Shown here: piece by piece, positions 8,102-15,777 of the stretch
Position numbering within the stretch: the first letter of the stretch is position 1
Layout of the letters: each line of letters opens with the position of its first letter
Assembly (NCBI RefSeq): GCF_018882415.1
Contig: NZ_JACVOL010000001.1
Location: 1,527,531-1,591,530 of the forward strand
Origin: Polynucleobacter sp. 86C-FISCH
GTDB lineage: Bacteria; Pseudomonadota; Gammaproteobacteria; Burkholderiales; Burkholderiaceae
DNA length: 64,000 bases
Direction: 5' to 3'
The notes under the pieces: model-generated
Told to the model about the DNA's origin: nothing
Seen by the model: only the letters and a program-made list of their open reading frames with translations
The model's database searches: none
Position numbers and translations under genes: made by a program

Positions 8102-8683
8102 TTGAAGAAATCTTTATTGGCTGGTTTATTTGCAGCAGCAGGCGTTACCCTTGCAAGCTCGGTGTTTGCGCAACTCCCTGCAAAAATGATGCCTTTGGCA
8201 GCTGACGTTGTAGTTTTGAGTGCTACTGTTGATTCAGTAGACGCAAAGAAGCGCATCGTTGTATTGAAAGATGCTAACGGTAATTTGGCGCAGATGAATG
8301 TTGCTAAATCTGTTAATGATTTGGATAAGGTTAAAAAGGGCGACGTATTCTTGGTTGAGCATGCTCAAGCGATTGCTGTTGGCTTGACAGCTGTTGGTAA
8401 AGATCAAAAACCTGGCGTATCTGGTGTGCGCTCAGTGGTAGTGGCGGGTAAAGGTTCTGCTAAGCCATTTGAAGAGACTACAGATACTGTATATGCGACC
8501 GTAAAGATTTCAACAATTGATCAAAAGACACGTATCGTGACTTTTACGATGCCTAGTGGTGAGAAGCAAAAAGTTAAAGTAGATCAAGCTGTTCTCGGTC
8601 TTGAGAAATTTAAAGCTGGTGATGACGTGATGATTGAGTTCATTGACGACACAGCTATCGGCTTTGTAACACCAAAGAAATAA
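8102..8683 (+). CDS. Exported protein with two copies of a small beta domain, function unknown
   Basis: The start is TTG 8102, with AGGAG five bases upstream. The frame stays open to an ATG at 8036, but that would place a long polar stretch before the signal peptide. The 193-residue product has a Sec signal (about 1-23, cleaved after ...SSVFA). Two similar units of roughly 65 residues follow: A-T-V-D-S-V-D-A-K-K-R-I-V-V-L-K... with L-D-K-V-K-K-G-D-V, and A-T-V-K-I-S-T-I-D-Q-K-T-R-I-V-T-F... with L-E-K-F-K-A-G-D-D-V. The shape is OB/SH3-like beta. No family was recognised; it is predicted to be periplasmic and monocistronic. Confidence 0.75.
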   Translation: MKKSLLAGLFAAAGVTLASSVFAQLPAKMMPLAADVVVLSATVDSVDAKKRIVVLKDANGNLAQMNVAKSVNDLDKVKKGDVFLVEHAQAIAVGLTAVGKDQKPGVSGVRSVVVAGKGSAKPFEETTDTVYATVKISTIDQKTRIVTFTMPSGEKQKVKVDQAVLGLEKFKAGDDVMIEFIDDTAIGFVTPKK

Positions 8684-8730
8684 AGATGTCGCAGTATTGA
8701 ATTATCTGGGCGGTACGCCAGTAACAAAAA

Positions 8731-8755
8731 AGCCCGCTAACGCGGGCTTTTTTTT
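8731..8755. terminator. Bidirectional Rho-independent terminator
   Basis: The stem AGCCCGC / GCGGGCT with a TAAC loop has a T-run on the plus strand and, from the AACAAAAAA before it, a T-run on the minus strand. It lies between the convergent genes ending at 8683 (+) and 8774 (-) and can stop both transcripts. Confidence 0.92.
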
Positions 8756-8773
8756 ACTTAATGCAGGTTTGAT

Positions 8774-8998
8774 TTACGCGCTTTTGGCGATCATGACATC
8801 AGAGGCTTTGATAACAGCCCAAGCTTGATCACCAACCTTGAGGTTAAGTTCGTCAACCGCTTCATTGGTAATGGAGGCAGTCACAATATGTCCACCGCCG
8901 ATATCTAGCTTGACATGAGAAGTGGTTTGACCCATTTTGAGCTCGACTACTTTTCCGTTTAGGGTATTACGAGCGCTAAGTTTGACTTTCAGTTCCAT
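8774..8998 (-). CDS. mop: Molbindin (Mop/TOBE-domain molybdopterin/molybdate-binding protein)
   Basis: This 74-residue protein is a single Mop/TOBE domain: the N-terminal K-L-S-A-R-N-T-L-N-G-K-V and later V-T-A-S-I-T-N-E-A-V-D-E-L-N-L-K-V-G-D-Q-A-W-A-V-I-K-A-S-D-V-type blocks are the standard molbindin pattern. Molbindins assemble as hexamers that store molybdate or tungstate in the cytosol. The gene lies 8 bases downstream of the first TupA-like gene on the same strand, so it is very likely the last gene of a tupA2-tupA1-mop operon. Confidence 0.92.
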   Translation of the reverse strand: MELKVKLSARNTLNGKVVELKMGQTTSHVKLDIGGGHIVTASITNEAVDELNLKVGDQAWAVIKASDVMIAKSA

Positions 8999-9006
8999 GA
9001 TTTCTC

Positions 9007-9888
9007 CTAATGAACGTATTGCTTTGCATATGCAGCATCATTATAAAGAGCCTCTTTGTATTTTGATTTTCCGTAGTTCCGAATGATGGCCTGACCTTCA
9101 TCTGAGGCAACAAATTGAATGAATTTCACGGCAATTTCGCGATTCTGAGTGCTGCCAGCGGGTGCAGCCAAGGCATCGTAAGTGTTTACTAGGAACTTAT
9201 CGCCACGATAAAGAATCTGCAGATTGGGCGCCACATCTTTCTCGGCAACCCAGGTACTGCTATCTGTCATGAAATAAGCATTCTCTGCATTCGCCTTTTT
9301 GAGGGAGGCTGTCATAAAGTCATTGGTAACGATATACCAGCTACCTTCTGGTGTTACATCTGCCTTTTTCCAGATTTCCATCTCTTTTTGGTGGGTGCCT
9401 GATTTGTCACCCCTAGAAATAAAGTTTGCTTTCGCTTTGGCTATCTTGGAATAGGCATCAGCACCGCTATTTGCAGTTTTGATATTTGCAGGATCATTCT
9501 TTGGGCCAACAATATAAAACTCATTGGAGCCAATCAGCGTTCGGTTAGTGGCCCAACCATCTGCAATGGCCTTGTTCACTGCATCAGGGGCATGCACCAT
9601 GATCATGTCGACTTGCCCAGTTTTAAGAAGGTTTAGTGAGGCACCGCTACCTGCTTTAATCCAAACTAGACGAGCACCTTCTTTTTTATCAAACGCTTCT
9701 CCAAGCGCTTGAAGAAGCCCTAGCTCCCCAGGGCTGCCAGTAGCCAATTTAAAACTTTGGCTACCTTGCCCATAAATTGCTTCAGGTTTTATAGGATTGT
9801 TTTGTGCCATAACAGTTTGCAGTCCTACGCTAAGGGCAACACTGGCCATTAGGCTCTTTAGGGTAATGAAGGGCTTCTTATTTTTCAT
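9007..9888 (-). CDS. TupA-like periplasmic oxyanion-binding protein, divergent paralog
   Basis: This 293-residue protein has a Sec signal peptide (about 1-28, ending ...VMAQ) and a PBP-like fold. It is a paralog of the next upstream gene: both share a G-x-G-x-A-L-x-x-x-x-x-G block, a V-H-A/D-x-x loop, the V-G-P-K-x-D-P-A motif, and S-R-x-D-K-S-G-T-H near the centre. The N-terminal oxyanion-binding T-T-S-T seen in tungstate-binding TupA is replaced by A-T-G-S-P-G-E-L-G, so affinity or ligand may differ. No tupB/tupC permease or ATPase is nearby. The start follows the end of the upstream paralog by five bases. Confidence 0.82.
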   Translation of the reverse strand: MKNKKPFITLKSLMASVALSVGLQTVMAQNNPIKPEAIYGQGSQSFKLATGSPGELGLLQALGEAFDKKEGARLVWIKAGSGASLNLLKTGQVDMIMVHAPDAVNKAIADGWATNRTLIGSNEFYIVGPKNDPANIKTANSGADAYSKIAKAKANFISRGDKSGTHQKEMEIWKKADVTPEGSWYIVTNDFMTASLKKANAENAYFMTDSSTWVAEKDVAPNLQILYRGDKFLVNTYDALAAPAGSTQNREIAVKFIQFVASDEGQAIIRNYGKSKYKEALYNDAAYAKQYVH

Positions 9889-9893
9889 GCTGA

Positions 9894-10718
9894 TTACTTC
9901 TTAGCATTAGGGAAGAACAATTGCTCGCCATCAATCTTGTAGCTAGCAATCACGTCTTGACCATTCTTGGAGATGAGCCAATCAATAAACTCCTGACCTT
10001 GTACCTTTTTCACATGAGGAAACTTAGCTGGGTTTACTAGCATCACACCGTATTGATTAAATAGCTTTGGATCGCCTTGAACCAAAATTGCGAGATCGCC
10101 ACGATTCTTGAAGCTGAGCCAAGTACCACGGTCAGCCAAGATGTAGCCATTCATTGCGGATGCAGTGTTCAGGGCAGGTCCCATGCCGGAGCCAGTTTCT
10201 TTATACCAAGATGGACCGGGAGAGACTGAAACGCCAGCACCTTTCCAGTAACGCAATTCAGCCGCATGAGTACCACTCTTATCAGCGCGAGATACAAATG
10301 GTGCTTGTGCAGCAGCAATTTTTTGAAGTGCTACTTGAATATCTTTGCCGCCAGCAATTTTCGCTGGATCTGACTTAGGTCCAATGAGGACGAAGTCGTT
10401 GTACATCACTTCATATCGTTTTGTTGAGAAACCTTCCTCAACAAATTTTTCTTCAGCTACTTTATCGTGAACAAACACGACATCAGCATCGCCACGTCGA
10501 CCAATATCTAGAGCCTGGCCAGTTCCTACTGCCACCACTTTGACTTCGATGCCAGTTTTCATCTTAAAGATGGGCAGCATGTAATTGAATAGGCCTGATT
10601 GCTCAGTGGAGGTGGTGGATGAAACCACAATGCTTTTCTCCTGCGCATAAACCTGTGCTGCAGGAATGGATAGGGCTACGAGGGTAGCAAGGAATAGTCT
10701 CCGGAACATTTTTTTCAT
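9894..10718 (-). CDS. tupA: Tungstate/molybdate-binding periplasmic protein TupA
   Basis: This 274-residue exported protein has a signal peptide to about residue 25 (...AQVYA). The mature start I-V-V-S-S-T-T-S-T-E-Q-S-G-L-F contains the TTS motif used by TupA to hold tungstate. V-G-T-G-Q-A-L-D-I-G-R-R-G-D-A-D-V and S-R-A-D-K-S-G-T-H are further family blocks. TupA normally delivers tungstate to the TupBC ABC transporter, but neither is in this window. It is the first gene of the minus-strand operon and is divergent from the ModE-PBP regulator gene, whose product is the obvious candidate to control it. Confidence 0.88.
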   Translation of the reverse strand: MKKMFRRLFLATLVALSIPAAQVYAQEKSIVVSSTTSTEQSGLFNYMLPIFKMKTGIEVKVVAVGTGQALDIGRRGDADVVFVHDKVAEEKFVEEGFSTKRYEVMYNDFVLIGPKSDPAKIAGGKDIQVALQKIAAAQAPFVSRADKSGTHAAELRYWKGAGVSVSPGPSWYKETGSGMGPALNTASAMNGYILADRGTWLSFKNRGDLAILVQGDPKLFNQYGVMLVNPAKFPHVKKVQGQEFIDWLISKNGQDVIASYKIDGEQLFFPNAKK

Positions 10719-10760
10719 ATTTGCACTCGAAAGGGTTGATTAAAAGGATATGATCGCATA

Positions 10761-10775
10761 CATTAATACTTAATG
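10761..10775. promoter_or_regulatory. Palindrome between tupA and the ModE-like regulator gene
   Basis: CATTAA-TAC-TTAATG is a perfect 6-bp inverted repeat with a 3-base spacer, flanked by GCATA on the left and ATATGC on the right, which extends the dyad imperfectly. It lies in the 76-base gap between divergent genes. The sequence does not match the E. coli ModE box closely; it is proposed as the operator of the regulator at 10795. Confidence 0.5.
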
Positions 10776-10794
10776 AATATGCAAACAATTACAT

Positions 10795-11817
10795 ATGCAA
10801 ATTGAAGTCCGCCCCACGTTGATTGTTAATACCAAGGTCGATGGAAGGGCTTCTGTCGATCTGATTTGGCTCGCTCAGCTGCTCAAAGACATCGGTCAGG
10901 GAAGCTCCCTGGTGGTTGCTAGTAAAAAATCAGGCACTTCCTATAGAGGAGCGTGGGGCAAGCTCAATCAAGTCGAAGCTGAATTAGGTATGCCGCTGAT
11001 TATTCGGACTAAGGGTCATGGTTCCGAGTTGACTGAATTTGGAACTTTTTTAATTCAGTTTATTGAAGATATGCAGGCTGAGCACTTAAAGCATGATGCC
11101 CAGTATCACGATAGGTTGTTAAAAGAAATTAAGAAAATACAAAAGTCAGAAAGCGTGCGCTGGAAATTTTTCTCCAGCAGTGATTCAGTTATTCAAAAGG
11201 CAGCTGGAGAAATTCAGGGGCTTGAACTCAAAATTGCAGGTTCAGGCGAATCTCTTGAGAGGCTTCTCAGTAACGAAGCGCATATTGCTGGCTATCATGT
11301 CTCTGATCAAGATAACTCAAAAGCAATTTATCAGCGCCTATCAAAAAACAATATTGAAATCTATCCTGTGATGAAGCGTATTCAAGGCTTGATAGTGAAA
11401 AAGGGAAATCCACTTCAAATTCGTTCGGTTGAGGATTTAATTGGCAAAAAAGTACGCTTTATCAATCGCCAAATCGGCTCCGGCACTCGTTTGTTGTTGG
11501 ATAACCTATTGATGGAGGAGGGAATCGACCCCTCAGATATTAATGGCTATCTCCATGAGGAATTTACCCATTCAGCCGTAGCCAATGCGATTCTTGCAGG
11601 TAAGGCTGATGTGGGCTTAGGGGTGAAGAATATAGCTCTAGAAAACGGCCTTGGATTTGTGCCTCTCAAGGATGAGATTTTCTTTGTGGCTATGCATAAG
11701 GAGATGGCTGCTCAGTCAGCATCTTCTAAGTTGATACGCAAGATTCGAAGTGCCTCCGGTGAAACACCGGGATATAAAGCGGTCAGTCTCAATAGGCAAA
11801 TTCAGGATTGGCTATAG
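10795..11817 (+). CDS. ModE-type DNA-binding domain fused to a periplasmic-binding-protein-like sensor domain
   Basis: This 340-residue protein starts with a ModE/LysR-type winged helix (about 20-105: L-L-K-D-I-G-Q-G-S-S-L-V-V-A-S-K-K-S-G-T-S-Y-R and G-M-P-L-I-I-R-T-K-G). It then carries a PBP_like domain (about 120-320, with R-F-I-N-R-Q-I-G-S-G-T-R-L-L-L-D and the A-I-L-A-G-K-A-D-V-G-L-G block). No signal peptide is present, so it is a cytosolic one-component sensor. Homologous architectures respond to molybdate or tungstate. It lacks the Mop domains of classical ModE. It is divergent from tupA and followed after 39 bases by modA. The start has no clear ribosome-binding site. Confidence 0.83.
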   Translation: MQIEVRPTLIVNTKVDGRASVDLIWLAQLLKDIGQGSSLVVASKKSGTSYRGAWGKLNQVEAELGMPLIIRTKGHGSELTEFGTFLIQFIEDMQAEHLKHDAQYHDRLLKEIKKIQKSESVRWKFFSSSDSVIQKAAGEIQGLELKIAGSGESLERLLSNEAHIAGYHVSDQDNSKAIYQRLSKNNIEIYPVMKRIQGLIVKKGNPLQIRSVEDLIGKKVRFINRQIGSGTRLLLDNLLMEEGIDPSDINGYLHEEFTHSAVANAILAGKADVGLGVKNIALENGLGFVPLKDEIFFVAMHKEMAAQSASSKLIRKIRSASGETPGYKAVSLNRQIQDWL

Positions 11818-11856
11818 TTTTCTAAGGACCAATGAATCCACTAGAATGGATTCGAC

Positions 11857-12612
11857 ATGACCAAGCGGATCTTTATCCTCCTCGCAGTATTCTTTGCCTT
11901 TACCGGTAGCGTATTCGCACAGGTTGCCACTATTGCTGTTGCAGCCAATATGAAAGATGCTTTTGCGGAGATTGCCGCTGAATTTAAATCTACTGGTAAG
12001 CCTGAGATGAGAGTGGTTTACGGCTCATCCGGTAATTTCGCTGCGCAAATTATGAATGGAGCACCTTTCAGCTTATTTATTGCGGCTGATGAGCAGTTTC
12101 CACTTGAACTCTTTAAAAATGGCAAGACAGTGGATGATGGCTCGGTGTACGCCATTGGTAAGTTAGTCATCATCACCAAAACATCTTCTGGTATTTATTT
12201 GTTGGATAGTAAGTCGGACATTGCTAAGGCAATTAGTAAGGCCAATAAGGTAGCAATTGCTAAGCCTGAACTTGCACCCTATGGCAGGGCAGCTGTTCAG
12301 TATTTAAAAGCGGAAGGTCTATGGGATCTCGCAAAATACAAGCTTGTTTATGCCGATAATATTGGATCCGCCACTACGTATGTAGCTAGTGGCGCCGCTG
12401 ATCTTGGCTTTACTGCATTTTCATTAGCAAGGTCGCCGGAACTGTTAAAGCAAACGAGTTATGTGGCGGTTGATACAAAAATGTATGAGCCTATTAAGCA
12501 GCGGATGGTGCTGATTAAAGGCGCACCTCAAGAGGCGCAGGACCTGTATCGTTTTATGCAGGGGCCTAAAGCAAAAGCTATCTTACAAAAATATGGTTAC
12601 AGCACACCTTAA
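11857..12612 (+). CDS. modA: Molybdate-binding periplasmic protein ModA
   Basis: This 251-residue protein has a signal peptide (about 1-22, ...SVFAQ) followed by the ModA pattern: V-A-A-N-M-K-D-A-F near the mature N terminus, V-Y-G-S-S-G-N-F (oxyanion site serines), G-A-P-F-S-L-F-I-A-A-D, and A-P-Y-G-R-A-A-V-Q-Y-L. ModA delivers molybdate to ModBC, but modB and modC do not follow; feoA on the same strand begins after a Fur box. It probably shares regulation with the ModE-PBP gene directly upstream. Confidence 0.92.
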   Translation: MTKRIFILLAVFFAFTGSVFAQVATIAVAANMKDAFAEIAAEFKSTGKPEMRVVYGSSGNFAAQIMNGAPFSLFIAADEQFPLELFKNGKTVDDGSVYAIGKLVIITKTSSGIYLLDSKSDIAKAISKANKVAIAKPELAPYGRAAVQYLKAEGLWDLAKYKLVYADNIGSATTYVASGAADLGFTAFSLARSPELLKQTSYVAVDTKMYEPIKQRMVLIKGAPQEAQDLYRFMQGPKAKAILQKYGYSTP

Positions 12613-12706
12613 CCACTGAAGGGCATATTAATCCCCCACCATTTGTTCTGGATCAAGCCTTAGGCGCCTCAAAAGAGGCATTATTGCCAGATAGTCAGCC
12701 CTTTAA

Positions 12707-12740
12707 ACGAATGATATTCATTCTCATTTGTCGCTATAAT
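12707..12740 (+). promoter_or_regulatory. Fur box and promoter of feoAB
   Basis: GAATGA-TAT-TCATTC (12709-12723) is a perfect inverted repeat; the 19-base window 12707-12725 matches the Fur consensus GATAATGATAATCATTATC at 14 positions by hand count. A TATAAT -10 element at 12735-12740 places the box over the -35 region, the usual arrangement for iron-dependent repression. The feoA start is 30 bases further on. Confidence 0.85.
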
Positions 12741-12770
12741 GGGCTTTAAACAAGCTAAACAGCATATTTA

Positions 12771-13016
12771 ATGAATTTAGACCAAGTCGACTTAGGCAGT
12801 CTTTATCGCGTTACTGAGGTGGACGTGCCCAAAGGTGCGCCCCAAATTAAAGGGCAATTAGAAGACATTGGCTTTCTACCTGGTGAGCAAGTCACTGTAT
12901 TGCGCAAAGGTTTGCTTGGTAAGGGTCCATATATGGTTCGCGTAGGCGCTTCAACTTTTGCTTTACGCCAATCGGAAGCGCGCATGATTTTGGTTGAATC
13001 TTTGCAGCATGTCTGA
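12771..13016 (+). CDS. feoA: Ferrous iron transport protein FeoA
   Basis: This 81-residue SH3-like protein shows the FeoA pattern: a G-S-L-Y-R-V-T-E-V start, L-E-D-I-G-F-L-P-G-E-Q-V-T-V-L-R and V-R-V-G-A-S-T-F-A-L-R-Q-S-E-A towards the end. FeoA is a cytosolic accessory protein of the FeoB Fe2+ transporter. Its last codons overlap the feoB start by 8 bases, indicating coupled translation. No feoC follows. Confidence 0.94.
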   Translation: MNLDQVDLGSLYRVTEVDVPKGAPQIKGQLEDIGFLPGEQVTVLRKGLLGKGPYMVRVGASTFALRQSEARMILVESLQHV

Positions 13017-14922
13017 ATCCAAAGTCCACTTTTTTTCTAGTGAGCCACTCGTAGCGCTTTTGGGTAATCCCAATTGCGGCAAAACAGCGCTATTTAATTT
13101 ATTGACTGGTAGTCGCCAAAAGGTGGCTAATTATTCTGGCGTTACTGTTGAGCGCAAAGAAGGGCGTCTGACCCTAGACTCAGAAAAAAATATTCGCGTT
13201 CTTGATTTACCGGGTGCATATAGCCTGTATCCAAGATCACTTGATGAGCGGGTAACTTGCAATGTATTGCTTGGTAGGGCGGAAGGGGAGAAGCGCCCTG
13301 ATTTAGTGATCTGCGTATTAAGTGCAATTAATTTGCGCCGTAACTTACGCTTGGTATTGGCTGCAAAGCGTCTTGGCTTGCCTTGCGTCGTAGTGCTCAA
13401 TATGCTCGATATCGCCAAGCGTCAAGGCTTGCAAATAGATACTGCTGCGCTATCAAATGAGCTGGGCCTGCCTGTGCTTACCAGTATTGGCATTCAATCC
13501 AATGGTGCTGATGAGATTAAACAGTTTCTGTCCAATCTCGATTGGCGAAATTTAGATGGTCTCCGTTCTGGCACAGGTGATGCCACTATGGAGAATGTGG
13601 CTTCTCATATTGCGCATACCGAATCGGACAATGTGCAAGTGCAAAAGATTCTGCAAAACTTGAAGTTAGATCGCATCATTCCCGACCAGTTAAGCGATCG
13701 CCTCGATGCAGTATTGCTTCACCCAGTTCTTGGCCCCATTATTTTGGTGGTTTTACTCTTTTGCATTTTCCAGGCGGTCTTTAGTTGGGCGACTGTACCG
13801 ATGGATCTCATTAAGGATGCAGTCGAATACCTTGGTGGCCATATTGCTGAATTGCTCCCTAATGGTTGGTTGCGTAGTTTATTGATCAACGGAATTTTGG
13901 CTGGCTTAGGTGGCGTGGTGATCTTCTTGCCGCAAATTCTGATTTTGTTCTTCTTTATTCTGTTACTGGAAGAATCTGGCTATCTTCCAAGAGCCGCGTA
14001 TCTCTTGGATAGAGTGATGGGATCGGTTGGTCTTTCTGGTAGATCATTTATTCCGCTGCTCTCGAGCTTTGCTTGTGCAATCCCAGGAATCATGGCCACC
14101 AGAAGTATCTCGAATTCGCGTGATCGTATGGTGACCATTCTGATTGCGCCGATGATGACGTGTTCTGCGCGCTTGCCGGTTTATGCGCTATTAATATCCG
14201 CGTTTATTCCAGAGCAAAAGCTCTGGGCTGGTATTGATCTGCAGGGCTTAGTTTTGTTCTTGCTCTATCTTGCTGGAATCTTGGGGGCGATGGCGGTTGC
14301 CTGGATTCTGAAGCGCTTTACGAGTGAGCAATTTAAGATGAACGCGCTGATGATGGAGTTACCTAGCTATCACATGCCACGCTTAAGTAATTTGGCAATC
14401 AGCTTATGGCAACGCGCAGAAATATTCTTGCGTCGCGTCGGCGGCATTATTCTGGTAATGACAATTGGTTTGTGGGTGTTGTCTAGTTTCCCATTGCCTC
14501 CGGAGGGTGCAACAGGGTCGCCTATTCAATATAGTTTTGCTGGTATGTTAGGCCAAGCCTTAGCTTATGTGTTCTCGCCAATTGGGTTTAACTGGCAAAT
14601 CAGCATTGCCCTGGTTCCTGGTATGGCAGCTCGAGAGGTTGTGGTGAGTTCTTTGGCAACGGTATACGCATTGTCCAGCTCAAGTGCGGATGCAGCAGAT
14701 GCCTTGATTCCTTTGATTTCCAGTGGCTGGTCTCTTGCTACTGCACTTTCTTTATTGGCTTGGTTTGTATTTGCCCCTCAGTGCCTATCTACTATTGCAG
14801 CAGTCAAGCGGGAGACGGGGGGTTGGAAGATTCCCGTCATTATGTTGAGCTATCTTTTTGGATTGGCCTATATTGCTGCATTTATCACCTATCAGATTGC
14901 TAGCGCCCTCGGCCTAGCCTGA
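13009..14922 (+). CDS. feoB: Ferrous iron transporter FeoB
   Basis: This 637-residue protein has an N-terminal cytosolic G domain with G1 G-N-P-N-C-G-K-T (residues 19-26), Y-S-G-V-T-V-E (G2), D-L-P-G-A-Y-S-L (G3) and N-M-L-D (G4). The membrane core follows from about residue 235, including two gate repeats with the conserved cysteines (S-F-A-C-A-I-P-G-I-M-A-T-R and the later P-Q-C-L-S-T-I-A-A-V-K-R-E). It imports Fe2+ across the inner membrane under low-oxygen or low-iron conditions. ATG 13009 inside feoA is preferred over the TTG at 12994. It is shorter than E. coli FeoB (773 residues), mainly for a shorter soluble part. Confidence 0.95.
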   Translation: MSESKVHFFSSEPLVALLGNPNCGKTALFNLLTGSRQKVANYSGVTVERKEGRLTLDSEKNIRVLDLPGAYSLYPRSLDERVTCNVLLGRAEGEKRPDLVICVLSAINLRRNLRLVLAAKRLGLPCVVVLNMLDIAKRQGLQIDTAALSNELGLPVLTSIGIQSNGADEIKQFLSNLDWRNLDGLRSGTGDATMENVASHIAHTESDNVQVQKILQNLKLDRIIPDQLSDRLDAVLLHPVLGPIILVVLLFCIFQAVFSWATVPMDLIKDAVEYLGGHIAELLPNGWLRSLLINGILAGLGGVVIFLPQILILFFFILLLEESGYLPRAAYLLDRVMGSVGLSGRSFIPLLSSFACAIPGIMATRSISNSRDRMVTILIAPMMTCSARLPVYALLISAFIPEQKLWAGIDLQGLVLFLLYLAGILGAMAVAWILKRFTSEQFKMNALMMELPSYHMPRLSNLAISLWQRAEIFLRRVGGIILVMTIGLWVLSSFPLPPEGATGSPIQYSFAGMLGQALAYVFSPIGFNWQISIALVPGMAAREVVVSSLATVYALSSSSADAADALIPLISSGWSLATALSLLAWFVFAPQCLSTIAAVKRETGGWKIPVIMLSYLFGLAYIAAFITYQIASALGLA

Positions 14923-14999
14923 TTGTTTTATTGGGTGTAGGCAGATCTCTGTAATTTGAGATACATTCTTAGTCATCCATTTACTAAGAGGGTGCCCTG

Positions 15000-15395
15000 A
15001 TGCGCTTAAAGTCCTTTATCTTTATCTTGCCTTGTTTATTCGGCGCTACGTTTTTACAAATTGCTAACGCGCAATCTGGTGAGAGCACTTATAAACAAGT
15101 CTGCGCCAATTGCCACGGTACGGGTGTTTTGAATGCCCCTAAATTTGGTGATAAGGCTAAGTGGGCACCTTTAATTGCCGAGGGGCAAGTAGAACTCACT
15201 GCTCATGCCTACTATGGCGTTCGATCCATGCCCCCTAAAGGCGGCAATCCTAATCTCAGCATTCAAGGCTTTGCAGATGCTTTGGTCTATATGGTGAATA
15301 ACTCAGGCGGTAATTGGAAATCACCCGACGCTAAAACAATCGCCGCCATCAATAAAGAAGTTGAAGCACGCAAAGCGGGTATGAAAAAGCATTAA
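15000..15395 (+). CDS. Periplasmic c-type cytochrome (cytochrome c5/c555-like)
   Basis: This 131-residue protein has a signal peptide (1-24, ...IANA) and one haem-binding motif C35-A-N-C38-H39. The distal methionine is probably M77 in V-R-S-M-P-P-K-G-G, typical of small class I cytochromes of the c5 group. The domain ends with the helix F-A-D-A-L-V-Y-M-V-N. It is expected to shuttle electrons in the periplasm towards a terminal oxidase. It is monocistronic, 77 bases after feoB, with a weak AGAGGGTG ribosome-binding site. No oxidase genes are adjacent. Confidence 0.9.
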   Translation: MRLKSFIFILPCLFGATFLQIANAQSGESTYKQVCANCHGTGVLNAPKFGDKAKWAPLIAEGQVELTAHAYYGVRSMPPKGGNPNLSIQGFADALVYMVNNSGGNWKSPDAKTIAAINKEVEARKAGMKKH

Positions 15396-15460
15396 CTGAT
15401 TGTCGGTGAGATAGAGTAATACTGAGGATGAACATAAATTACCCTAACTGCAATGACTAA

Positions 15461-15742
15461 ATGACCTTAGAGCCCCATCAAATTGAGATTATTGGTTATT
15501 GCGCTGCATTCTTAACTACGATTGCCTTTCTGCCTCAGGCGATTCGCTCTTGGCGAACCAAGGATCTATCGGGTATATCGCTAGGGATGTATTCCTTGTT
15601 TACAGTTGGCGTGGGCTTGTGGCTCATCTATGGCCTCATTATTGAGAAGTGGCCACTGATCATGGCAAATGCATTGACCTTTGCCCTGGCTCTCAGTATC
15701 TTGTTATTGAAATTGCGCCATACTTCTACTCATCAGAAATAA
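15461..15742 (+). CDS. SemiSWEET sugar transporter (PQ-loop/MtN3 half-repeat)
   Basis: This 93-residue protein has three transmembrane helices and the SemiSWEET hallmark in helix 1-loop 1: A-F-L-T-T-I-A-F-L-P-Q-A-I-R-S-W-R-T-K-D-L-S-G-I-S, which includes the PQ motif. SemiSWEETs form dimers that move mono- or disaccharides by facilitated diffusion. The second helix begins M-Y-S-L-F-T-V-G-V-G-L-W-L-I-Y-G, also conserved. It is followed by a fumarylpyruvate-hydrolase-like gene after 35 bases on the same strand. Confidence 0.93.
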   Translation: MTLEPHQIEIIGYCAAFLTTIAFLPQAIRSWRTKDLSGISLGMYSLFTVGVGLWLIYGLIIEKWPLIMANALTFALALSILLLKLRHTSTHQK

Positions 15743-15777
15743 AACACTCATTTAGCAAAATTCATAGAAAGGTTTTT

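Noticed and set aside
12994..13008. TTG 12994 as feoB start
   Set aside because: Would overlap feoA by 23 bases and adds residues not typical of the FeoB N-terminus; ATG 13009 is a better start.
13131..13418. Antisense frame within feoB
   Set aside because: No ribosome-binding site and no protein-like features; shadow of the real gene.
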